Shown: piece by piece, positions 1 through 6,423 of the stretch
Numbering within the stretch: the stretch's first letter is position 1
Layout: the number at the start of each line of letters is the position of its first letter
NCBI GenBank assembly: GCA_041485385.1
Contig: JBGPJM010000122.1
Span: 1 to 14,648, forward strand
Length of the DNA: 14,648 nucleotides
Reading direction: 5' to 3'
Origin: JBGPJM01 sp041485385
GTDB taxonomy: Bacteria > Planctomycetota > Phycisphaerae > Phycisphaerales > UBA1924
The notes under the pieces: generated by a model
The model's input: only the letters and a program-made list of their open reading frames with translations
The model's database searches: none
What the model was told of the DNA's origin: nothing
Position numbers and translations under genes: made by a program

Positions 1-1020
1 CATGGTGATAATCACCTTGAGCACCGATCCAGGACCCGACGGAGCCAGAGAGTCGAGTTCCTTGCCCTTGGCCGTCCACTCGTGCACGGCATCGAGGATG
101 GGCTCATCGACGTCCTTGTAGCCGGAGCTCTGCAGGATCCGGGCCTTCTTCACCTTGCCGGCGCGATCGAAGCTGATCTCGACCACCGGATTGCGCGGAA
201 TGGCCGTGACGCGGGTGTACTTGCTGAACTCCGGGCGCCGGACGGTCTTGATGTCCAGGCCCTGGCCGGCCTGGACCTTGCCGTTCTTGTACTCCGCGGT
301 CTTCCTGATCGACGCGGCGTCGGCCTCTTCGTCGGTCTTCTCGGCGACCGGACCGCCCGAGGCCCCGCCCTGGCCGCCGCTGCTGCCCTCGTCATCCTTG
401 CTCGTCGGCGCAACAGGCGACGGGGTGGGCGGCGGCTGAGTCTTCGGCTGGGGGACCTGATCCGCGCGGGCGGGCTCGCTCGGCGCCGGGAGGGTCGGAT
501 CGGCCGGCGGCAGATCTTCGGCTGTGACGACGTCGGGGGTGGCCGCTTGGACCATCGGCGCGGGCTCGATCGCCGCCGGGTCCCGCGGTGGGTCAGCCGC
601 CGACAAATCGGGGACGGTCGCCACGGCGGGCGTGGCCGGCTGACCAGGCGAGGACCCATCGCCGGTGGCGACCTCCGTCGCCTGACCCGGGTCGGGGTTC
701 ATCGCGGATTGATCGGCGTCGCCTTCAGGCGCGGCGTGCTCCGTCGCCGTCTCGAAGCCAACCCAGGTGAGGGTGTCGGCCGTGGAGTGCTCAACACCCA
801 GTCGAAGCGAACTGGGCGGGCACTGGGGCGGTGGTGCGGCGTCCGGGTCGGGGTCGATCGCTGCCAGCGGCGAAAGGAAGGTGGAGGCCAGAAGGACCAG
901 CACGCGGAGCTGCTCGCCGATCCACGTTGCCGCGACATAGGTCGAGGCGGCGCTCACGTGCAGCAGCACACTTAGGCAGAGCGCGGCCGCCGGCAACCGA
1001 GATGTCGAACCTGCCAGCAT
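1..1020 (-). CDS. TonB-like energy transducer (partial, C-terminal end beyond left edge)
   Basis: The minus-strand frame is open from an ATG at 1018-1020 to the left edge (340 codons visible). TonB proteins sit in the inner membrane and pass proton-motive force to outer-membrane transporters. What is seen: a hydrophobic N-terminus (about residues 9-31, including ALCLSVLLHVSAA), typical of a single TonB-type signal anchor; a second hydrophobic stretch around 38-52; a WVGFETATEH motif near 107-116; then a Pro/Ala-rich linker to about residue 220; and a C-terminal region that reads as a TonB domain, with VTAIPRNPVVEISFDRAGKV, then an ILQSSGYKDVDEPILDAV stretch. The linker/domain order fits the TonB family. 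The Shine-Dalgarno site is weak (GTGGA next to the start), so the start is the first plausible ATG before the anchor. It is divergent from the thioredoxin gene at 1146. No ExbB or ExbD gene is visible. It could equally be a generic TonB-C-domain protein. Confidence 0.72.
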   Translation of the reverse strand, partial: MLAGSTSRLPAAALCLSVLLHVSAASTYVAATWIGEQLRVLVLLASTFLSPLAAIDPDPDAAPPPQCPPSSLRLGVEHSTADTLTWVGFETATEHAAPEGDADQSAMNPDPGQATEVATGDGSSPGQPATPAVATVPDLSAADPPRDPAAIEPAPMVQAATPDVVTAEDLPPADPTLPAPSEPARADQVPQPKTQPPPTPSPVAPTSKDDEGSSGGQGGASGGPVAEKTDEEADAASIRKTAEYKNGKVQAGQGLDIKTVRRPEFSKYTRVTAIPRNPVVEISFDRAGKVKKARILQSSGYKDVDEPILDAVHEWTAKGKELDSLAPSGPGSVLKVIITM

Positions 1021-1145
1021 TCCACGAGAACGGTAGGCGGTTTGGGTTGCTACGCTTGGTGCCGGTGGAGGGGGTTTGGCCGGTATGCGCCGGGCGCGGG
1101 AAAACGGCACACGGGGCGGCGGTTCGCTTTCGCAAAGGATGGTCC
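1021..1145. other. divergent intergenic region between tonB-like and thioredoxin genes
   Basis: This 125-base gap must carry the start signals of both divergent genes. I see no convincing -35/-10 pair in either direction. The only clear signal is AAAGGA at 1134-1139, six bases before the plus-strand ATG at 1146. Confidence 0.4.
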
Positions 1146-2303
1146 ATGATCGATCGAATGCTCGCGGCGGCGGTATGTCTGGTCGGCGGGGCCGTGTGTG
1201 CACAGGACACAGCTCCGGCGGGGCCTATACCCGTGCCGCCGGCCGAAGTCGGAAAGCCGGCGCAGCCAGCCCCCTTGCCAGCCGCCGAAACGCTGGCGGT
1301 AGGGGCGAAGGCGCCCGCCCTGTCCATCGAGAAATGGGTCAAGGGTGACCCCGTGAAGAAACTCGAAACGGGGAAGGGGTACATCGTCGAGTTCTGGGCC
1401 ACCTGGTGCACACCGTGCCGCGCGAGCATCCCGCACTTGAGCGAGCTGCAGGCCCAACTCAAGGACAAGGGACTGACGGTGATCGGCGTGGCGAGCGGAT
1501 CGCTCAACGACCAGCTGGCGGAGGTGGAGGCGTTCGTGGGGAAGATGGGGGAGAAGATGTCGTACACGGTCGCCTGGGACCTTGAGGGGGGAACGTGCAA
1601 GGCGTGGTACGAGGCGTCGCGGCAGGAGGGGATCCCCGCGGCCTTCATCGTGAACACCGACGGCCGGATCGCTTGGATCGGCAACCCGCTGTACCCCGAA
1701 GGAGAGCTCGACGCGGTGGCGACGGAGGTCGTGGAGGGGACGTTCGACATGAACGCCGCAGTGGCGAAGGCCAAGCACGACGCAGAGATCCAGCAAAAGG
1801 CCGGGAAGATCCTGGAGGAGGTCGGGTCGCTCTGGCAGGCGGACAAAAAGAAGGAAGCGATGGCGAAGCTGGAGGAGGCGATCGCGCTGGACGCGGTGCG
1901 ATTCGGCGACCTGGCCATCCAGCGGTTCGGCGTGCTGCTCGTGGAGCTCAAGGATCCGGACAGCGCGTACTCGTACGCGGCGAAGCTGGCCGACGGGGTG
2001 TTCAAGGACCAGGCGGTGCTGCTGAGCGCCCTGGCGTCGGTGATCCTGTCGGAGGAGGTCGAGAAGAAGAACCTGCCCATGGCCAGGAAACTGGCGGAAC
2101 GGGCCAACGATGTCAGCAAGGGGAAGAACCCGGCGATCCTGGACACGCTCGCACGCGCGCATTTCGTCAGCGGTGACCTCGCGAAGGCGGTGGACTTCCA
2201 GACCAAGGCCGTTGCGGCCGCGAAAGACGAGGACATGAAGGCGGACCTCGAGGCGACGCTGGAGAAGTACAAGAAGCCGGCCGATGGGCCGGACAAGAGA
2301 TAG
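1146..2303 (+). CDS. secreted thioredoxin-fold (TlpA/ResA-like) protein with TPR-like C-terminal tail, paralog 1
   Basis: This 385-residue protein is probably an extracytoplasmic thiol-disulfide oxidoreductase. Residues 1-19 look like a signal peptide ending in AVCA before Q20, followed by a Pro/Ala-rich linker to about 47. The thioredoxin domain spans about 50-190: VEFWATWCTPC carries the redox pair C88 and C91, and GIPAAF (162-167) carries the cis-proline at P164. The remaining half (about 195-385) is helical and charged, with ILDTLARAHFVSGDLAKAV resembling a TPR unit. The frame is open further upstream, but ATG 1146 is chosen because it gives the signal peptide and follows AAAGGA by six bases. 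Membership in the TlpA/ResA thioredoxin group is clear from the motifs; the substrate is unknown. The next gene at 2551 is a paralog in the same order of parts. No terminator is visible after this stop, so the two could be read together despite the 247-base gap. Confidence 0.88.
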   Translation: MIDRMLAAAVCLVGGAVCAQDTAPAGPIPVPPAEVGKPAQPAPLPAAETLAVGAKAPALSIEKWVKGDPVKKLETGKGYIVEFWATWCTPCRASIPHLSELQAQLKDKGLTVIGVASGSLNDQLAEVEAFVGKMGEKMSYTVAWDLEGGTCKAWYEASRQEGIPAAFIVNTDGRIAWIGNPLYPEGELDAVATEVVEGTFDMNAAVAKAKHDAEIQQKAGKILEEVGSLWQADKKKEAMAKLEEAIALDAVRFGDLAIQRFGVLLVELKDPDSAYSYAAKLADGVFKDQAVLLSALASVILSEEVEKKNLPMARKLAERANDVSKGKNPAILDTLARAHFVSGDLAKAVDFQTKAVAAAKDEDMKADLEATLEKYKKPADGPDKR

Positions 2304-2439
2304 TTCAAGTACGCGAGGGGGGGCGATCGACACGACGCTGAAGGACATCGCGGGGCGAGAACCGACGCGAGGAATGTCCTGAGCTTGTTCGGTTGACAAT
2401 CGGCTCTGGTGTCCGGGCATCCCCTCTACCGGGGCCGGG

Positions 2440-2468
2440 TTGCAACACGCGTGTCACCGGCGTGTAAA
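2440..2468 (+). promoter_or_regulatory. candidate sigma70-type promoter with palindromic spacer
   Basis: TTGCAA (2440-2445) and TGTAAA (2463-2468) are separated by 17 bases, each matching four of six consensus positions. The spacer contains a perfect 10-base palindrome ACACGCGTGT (2445-2454), which could be an operator. This would place transcription start about 75 bases before the ATG at 2551. A consensus TTGACA at 2393-2398 lacks a convincing -10 partner. Sequence pattern only. Confidence 0.33.
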
Positions 2469-2550
2469 CTCTTGGCCCGGGGTTCGCCGCCGTGTTGGCA
2501 GCGCCCGCGGACGGGGACGATCGGAGGGTGGGTTACGAAGGAGCATTGCG

Positions 2551-3606
2551 ATGTTGAAGCGTTGTTTCGCCGCGGGGCTCGTGCTGATGGTGGCGGGCAC
2601 GGCCTTCGCGCAGAACGAGAAGCCGGCGAAGCCGGAGAAGACGACGGAGAAGCAGCCTGAGATCAAGGCGCTCAAGCTGGGCGACCGGGCACCACAGCTC
2701 ACGATCGAGAAATGGGTGAAGGGGGAGCCGGTGACGGGGTTCGAGAAGGGGAAGGTGTACGTCGTGGAGTTCTGGGCGACGTGGTGCGGGCCGTGCGTCG
2801 CCAGCATGCCGCACATGACGGAGCTGCAGAGCAAGTACAAGAGCAAGGGCGTGACGATCATCGGCGTGTCGAGCACCGACACGCGGGGGAACACGCTGGA
2901 GAAGGTCGAGAAGATGGTGAAGGACAAGGGGGACGACAAGATGGGGTACAGCGTCGCGTGGGACAAGGAGCGTTCCACGAACGAGGCCTACATGAAGGCG
3001 GCCGGGCAAGGGGGCATTCCGTGCGCGTTCCTGATCAACCAGGAAGGGAAGGTCGCGTACATCGGGCACCCCCATTATCTCGACGAGCCGCTGGAGAAGG
3101 TGGTGGCGGGCAAGTGGGATATCGAGGCGGGCAACAAGGCGATCAAGGACAAGCAGGAGCAGGAGGCCAAGGAGCAGCAGAAGCAGGCGGAGAAGCAGGA
3201 AGCGAACCTGAAGATCGTCGAGGAGTACAAGGCGCTTCTGGAGGACGGGAAGACCGACGCTGCATACCAGAAGGTGCGCGACCGCGTGGACTCGGACTTC
3301 AAGGATGACGCGCAGTCGCTGAACGCCGTGGCGTGGTTCCTCGTCGACCCGCAGATCAAGGTCGCCAAACCCGACCTGGACCTGGCGCTCAAGGCCGCGA
3401 AGCGGGCGGTGGAGCTGACGGAGGAGAGCCGGCCGGACATCCTGGATACTTACGCGCTGGTGGTCTTCCGGCGGGGCGACGCGAAGAGGGCGCTCGAGCT
3501 GGAGAAGAAGGCGATCTCGCTTCTCCCGGAGGGGATGCCAGCGACCGCGCGGAAGGAGTACGAGGACCGGCTGAAGGAGTTCCAGAACGCGGTGGATAAG
3601 AAGTAA
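2551..3606 (+). CDS. secreted thioredoxin-fold (TlpA/ResA-like) protein with coiled and TPR-like tail, paralog 2
   Basis: A 351-residue paralog of the preceding gene. The signal peptide MLKRCFAAGLVLMVAGTAFA precedes Q21. The thioredoxin domain covers about 40-185, with FWATWCGPC giving C79 and C82 and GIPCAF (155-160) giving cis-proline P157; an extra cysteine, C158, directly follows that proline. Residues about 195-225 are almost entirely K/E/Q/A and likely form a charged helix or coiled coil. The C-terminal part (about 225-345) contains ILDTYALVVFRRGDAKRAL, matching the TPR-like segment of paralog 1. Both share IEKWVKG just before the redox site, a sign of duplication. ATG 2551 is preceded by AAGGAG (2538-2543) at seven bases, which fixes the start over longer in-frame options. 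Function is inferred as periplasmic thiol redox; the substrate is unknown. A strong terminator follows. Confidence 0.9.
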   Translation: MLKRCFAAGLVLMVAGTAFAQNEKPAKPEKTTEKQPEIKALKLGDRAPQLTIEKWVKGEPVTGFEKGKVYVVEFWATWCGPCVASMPHMTELQSKYKSKGVTIIGVSSTDTRGNTLEKVEKMVKDKGDDKMGYSVAWDKERSTNEAYMKAAGQGGIPCAFLINQEGKVAYIGHPHYLDEPLEKVVAGKWDIEAGNKAIKDKQEQEAKEQQKQAEKQEANLKIVEEYKALLEDGKTDAAYQKVRDRVDSDFKDDAQSLNAVAWFLVDPQIKVAKPDLDLALKAAKRAVELTEESRPDILDTYALVVFRRGDAKRALELEKKAISLLPEGMPATARKEYEDRLKEFQNAVDKK

Positions 3607-3646
3607 CAGGCGCACCGGCCGCGGCAACGGCCTTCAGAGAGCACAA

Positions 3647-3675
3647 CCGCCCCGGCGACCCGGGGCGGTTTTTTT
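3647..3675 (+). terminator. Rho-independent terminator
   Basis: A perfect 9-bp stem (CCGCCCCGG at 3647-3655 with CCGGGGCGG at 3660-3668), a four-base loop CGAC, and seven T residues at 3669-3675. It lies 40 bases after the stop of the plus-strand thioredoxin gene. The same hairpin sits 33 bases beyond the convergent ssb stop; on that strand it lacks a U tract (only TT), so it would be a weaker stop there. Confidence 0.95.
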
Positions 3676-3701
3676 CTCGGCGCACCGTGTGCGGGATCAG
3701 A

Positions 3702-4211
3702 TCAGAACGGAATATCCTGCTCCTCGATCGGCTGGTAATCGGGAGCGCCGGCGGGCGCGCCGGCGGCCGGCGCTGCCGCTCCCGCTCCCGCGGGGCGAGC
3801 CTGGGGCGCCGGGCGCGACGCGTAACCGCCCCCCCCACCCCCGCCACCGTTTCCGCCCCCCGAGCCGTCGGTCGGTCGCGAGTCGACGAAATGGAAGTTC
3901 TCGACGACGACCTTGATCTTGGAGCGGTTTGATCCGTCGTTCTTGTCCTGCCACGTGTCCAGACGGAGGTGCCCCTCAATGAAGATCGGGCGGCCCTTGC
4001 TGAAGAACTTGCTGATGTTCTCCGCCGTCTTCCCCCAAGCGTCGCAGTCCACGAACAGGACTTCTTCCTTCAGTTCGCCCGCGGCGGTCTTGTACCGCCG
4101 GTTGACCGCCAGGCCGACCGTCGCGACGGCCTGGTTGGACTGCGTGTACTTGAGCTCGACGTCGCGCGTGAGGTTCCCCATCAACATGACTTTGTTGTAG
4201 CTGACTGCCAT
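3702..4211 (-). CDS. ssb: single-stranded DNA-binding protein SSB
   Basis: This 169-residue protein binds single-stranded DNA in replication, repair and recombination and recruits partners through its C-terminal tip. The OB-fold domain is residues 1-110, with VMLMGNLTRDVELKYT at the N-terminus, VDCDAWGKTAENISKF (54-69), GRPIFIEGHLRLDTW (73-87) and a final VENFHFVD. Residues 117-129 are a glycine-rich run including eight consecutive glycines, followed by an Ala/Pro-rich linker and the acidic tip EEQDIPF, the canonical partner-binding end. Length is close to the usual 150-180. GGAG (4219-4222) lies seven bases before the ATG. It follows rpsF on the same strand, but after a 190-base gap that carries its own candidate promoter, so it may be transcribed both from the operon and alone. 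It converges with the thioredoxin gene. Confidence 0.97.
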   Translation of the reverse strand: MAVSYNKVMLMGNLTRDVELKYTQSNQAVATVGLAVNRRYKTAAGELKEEVLFVDCDAWGKTAENISKFFSKGRPIFIEGHLRLDTWQDKNDGSNRSKIKVVVENFHFVDSRPTDGSGGGNGGGGGGGGYASRPAPQARPAGAGAAAPAAGAPAGAPDYQPIEEQDIPF

Positions 4212-4285
4212 CGTGCATCTCCGAAAAAGAGCTGATTCCGCTCGAGCGGCGTGCCGCCAGGCAGGCCGCTGTCTGAACGAACGGA

Positions 4286-4314
4286 ATCTTAACGTACTCC
4301 GGCGGGTTTGTCAC
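4286..4314 (-). promoter_or_regulatory. candidate sigma70 promoter of ssb
   Basis: On the minus strand, GTGACA (4309-4314, five of six) and TAAGAT (4286-4291, four of six) are exactly 17 bases apart. An overlapping TTGACG lies slightly upstream. Start of transcription would be near 4279, leaving about 68 bases of leader before the ssb ATG at 4211. This is the best promoter-like pair in the housekeeping block, and it explains the 190-base rpsF-ssb gap (4212-4401), in which I see no gene. Confidence 0.55.
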
Positions 4315-4401
4315 GTCAAGCCGGCGGACAAATTGGGGAAAGGCGCGGACCCTCCGTCCCAAGGCGGTGCCGCGCGTACGCCTGGAGGCCGGATCAGCCT
4401 T

Positions 4402-4866
4402 TCAGAGGCTCGAGTCGGCCGCCTCGATATCGGCGTCGTCGGGCTCGGGACGGTCGGCGGGAACGGGAACGGCGGTGTCGGGGGCCTCGACGGCGCGCTG
4501 GGCGCGGAGGCGGGCTTCGACCTCGAGTTCCTTCTGGGCGTCGGCGGCGCGCATCTCGTCGAGCCCGAGGTGGTCGCAGCGGACCAGCAGCGTGCGGAGG
4601 ATCTTCTCCGAGAGGTTACAGGAGCGCTCGATCTGGGCGATGTTGGGAGCCGGAGAGGAGAAATAGACGAGCAGGTAGACGCCGCGCTTCTGCTTCTTGA
4701 TCTCGAACGCGAACCGTCGCTCGTCCCACTTCTTCATCGCGATGATCGTCGCGCCGGCCTTGGCGAGGATCTCCTTGATGTGGTCGACGGCGCCCTGGAG
4801 GTCGACGGCGACCGTCTGCGAGAGCAGGAACATTCCTTCGTAGTTGAACGTGCGGATCTGGGGCAT
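4402..4866 (-). CDS. rpsF: 30S ribosomal protein bS6
   Basis: A 154-residue S6 protein, a component of the 30S platform, where it pairs with S18. Diagnostic segments are YEGMFLL near the N-terminus, KKWDERRFAFEIKKQKRGVY (45-64) and VYFSSPAPNIAQIERSCNLS (67-86), all characteristic of bS6. The C-terminus beyond about residue 105 is an extended charged tail ending in an acidic stretch (EPDDADIEAAD), as in several bS6 proteins. AAAGG at 4872-4876 lies five bases before the ATG. It follows pth by 49 bases and precedes ssb. The usual partner gene rpsR is not between rpsF and ssb, nor elsewhere in the window. Confidence 0.96.
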   Translation of the reverse strand: MPQIRTFNYEGMFLLSQTVAVDLQGAVDHIKEILAKAGATIIAMKKWDERRFAFEIKKQKRGVYLLVYFSSPAPNIAQIERSCNLSEKILRTLLVRCDHLGLDEMRAADAQKELEVEARLRAQRAVEAPDTAVPVPADRPEPDDADIEAADSSL

Positions 4867-4915
4867 GGGGGCCTTTCGCGAGTTCTGAGTTCCGAGTGTC
4901 CGGAGAATGCTGTGT

Positions 4916-5524
4916 CTATTTGCTGATCTGCGGGTCCGACTCGGCCGGGGGGGGGTTGCGGGAGTTGAAGCGGTTCATGGCGGTCGTGATGCCGCTGGTG
5001 ATGAAGGTCTCGGCGGCGTCGGCCGCGCGGTCGAGGGCGGGGTCCATGGCGGACCACTGTTCGGACGTGAAGCGGCCCAGGACGTAGTCGGCCTGGTCCA
5101 TGAAGGGCGGGGCGGCGTCGATGCCGATGCGGCAGCGGGCATAGGTCTCGGTGCCGAGGGCCCGCTCGATGTCGGCCAGGCCGTTGTGGCCGCCGGCCGA
5201 GCCGGCGGGGCGGAGGCGGAGGAAGCCGGTGGGGAGCGCGACGTCGTCGACGATCACGAGCAGATCGGCGGCGGGGTCGAGCTTGTAGAAACCGACGGCC
5301 TGCAAGACCGCGGCGCCCGAGCCGTTCATGTAGGTGGTGGGCTTGAAGAGGATGCACCGCTCGCCGGCGATCGCCCCGTCGGTGAGCGCGGCGTTGAAGC
5401 GCCCCTTGGGGATAGCGCCGGGCATGTGCCGGCGCGCAAGCCGGTCCACAGCAAGGAAGCCCGCGTTGTGACGCGTCCTCTCGTACTGGGGACCGGGATT
5501 GCCGAGGCCGACGATGAGCTTCAT
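4916..5524 (-). CDS. pth: peptidyl-tRNA hydrolase
   Basis: A 202-residue cytoplasmic enzyme that cleaves the ester bond of peptidyl-tRNAs released from stalled ribosomes, recycling tRNA. Family signatures are MKLIVGLGNPGPQYERTRHN (N9, catalytic H19), FKPTTYMNGSG (N67), VIVDDVALPTG (D93) and GSAGGHNGL (N114), which match the known catalytic and tRNA-binding residues. The start is the standard MKLIVGLGNPG. No clear Shine-Dalgarno sequence precedes the ATG; rplY ends only 24 bases upstream, so translation may rely on readthrough coupling or on a leader without one. The C-terminal tail after about residue 190 (NPPPAESDPQ) is low-complexity. Confidence 0.97.
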   Translation of the reverse strand: MKLIVGLGNPGPQYERTRHNAGFLAVDRLARRHMPGAIPKGRFNAALTDGAIAGERCILFKPTTYMNGSGAAVLQAVGFYKLDPAADLLVIVDDVALPTGFLRLRPAGSAGGHNGLADIERALGTETYARCRIGIDAAPPFMDQADYVLGRFTSEQWSAMDPALDRAADAAETFITSGITTAMNRFNSRNPPPAESDPQISK

Positions 5525-5548
5525 GGTTGACGGATCGCTGGGATGGGA

Positions 5549-6373
5549 TTACTTCTTCTTGCCCTCGTCCTTGGCGGGTGGAGCGCCCTTGCCCGGTGCC
5601 GCCCCCTTGGCTGCCGGAGCGGCGCCCTTGGCCGGTGCCGCGCCCTTGGCCGGCGCCGCGCCCTTGGCCGCCGGGGCGGCACCCTTGGCCGGTGCGGCGC
5701 CCTTGGCCAGCGGGGCGGCTCCTTCCTCGCCCTCCTCGGGCTTCTTGGCGGTGATGACCTCGGGCTCGGCGCCCTCGGCGGTGACCACCGCCGCCTCCTC
5801 GACCTTGAGCTCGTGCTGGATGACGACCTGCGCCACGATCGCGTGCGGATCGGTGAGGAGCTTCATGTCGTCCTTGGGGAGCTTGATCTGGGCGACGGTG
5901 ATCGCGTGCCCCAGGTCCAGGTCGGTGATGTCGACCTCGACGTGGTCGGGGAGGTCGAGCACGCGGCACTCGACGTCGATCTCGTTGGTCGGGTGCAGCA
6001 GGATGTTGCCGGCCGACTTGAGGCCCTTGGCGTCGCCGATGAGCCGGACGTGCACCTTGGTGACCACCCGTTCGTTGAGGTCCACGCGGGCGAAGTCGCA
6101 GTGGATGACGTTGGAGCCGAGGTAGTCGAAGCCGACGTCCTTGAGAAGGACTGTCTGGGCCTGCGGCTCGCCCTCGATGGCAAGCGTAAAAACCTTCTCG
6201 CCCTTGGCGATGTGGCGAAGTGTCTCGCGGGCGTCGATGACGACCGGGACCGGGGCCGTGCCGTGCCCGTAGACGATGGCGGGGAGCTGGCCGCGCTCAC
6301 GGAGGCGCCGGGAATAGCGGGAGCCGAGACGTTCGCGACGATTGGCGGTGAGGGAAGGGGTCTGGGTGGTCAT
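5549..6373 (-). CDS. rplY: 50S ribosomal protein bL25 (CTC/TL5 long form) with KGAAPA-repeat tail
   Basis: A 274-residue long-form L25, which binds 5S rRNA in the central protuberance. The N-terminal 5S-binding domain (about 5-95) contains RRLRERGQLPAIVYGHG. The second beta domain (about 97-195) includes VKVHVRLIGDAKGLKSAG and VDITDLDLGHAITV, typical of CTC/TL5 proteins. Residues 196-218 are acidic, then 224-267 are seven near-identical KGAAPA-type units ending in KDEGKKK. Most CTC-type proteins end with a short acidic tail, so this basic repeat tail is unusual. AAGAGG (6379-6384) lies five bases before the ATG. It lies between prs and pth, the classical order. Confidence 0.96.
   Translation of the reverse strand: MTTQTPSLTANRRERLGSRYSRRLRERGQLPAIVYGHGTAPVPVVIDARETLRHIAKGEKVFTLAIEGEPQAQTVLLKDVGFDYLGSNVIHCDFARVDLNERVVTKVHVRLIGDAKGLKSAGNILLHPTNEIDVECRVLDLPDHVEVDITDLDLGHAITVAQIKLPKDDMKLLTDPHAIVAQVVIQHELKVEEAAVVTAEGAEPEVITAKKPEEGEEGAAPLAKGAAPAKGAAPAAKGAAPAKGAAPAKGAAPAAKGAAPGKGAPPAKDEGKKK
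5573..5704 (-). repeat. tandem 18/21-base coding repeat (KGAAPA tail of L25)
   Basis: Seven tandem units encode KGAAPA, KGAAPAA, KGAAPA, KGAAPA, KGAAPAA, KGAAPG and KGAPPA. On the plus strand the core GCGCCCTTGGCC recurs with small changes. Unit length varies by whole codons, as expected of in-frame slippage or unequal crossing over. Confidence 0.9.
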
Positions 6374-6423
6374 GGGATCCTCTTGGTGCTTGATTCTGGG
6401 GGAGTTCCGGTGGGGGGATGGTG

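Noticed and set aside
831..1145. 105-codon N-terminal extension of the first thioredoxin gene
   Set aside because: It overlaps the divergent TonB-like gene, is Arg-rich, and would bury the signal peptide; ATG 1146 has a good ribosome binding site.
2393..2398. Consensus TTGACA as a -35 box for paralog 2
   Set aside because: No acceptable -10 element lies 16-18 bases downstream; the pair at 2440-2468 is better.
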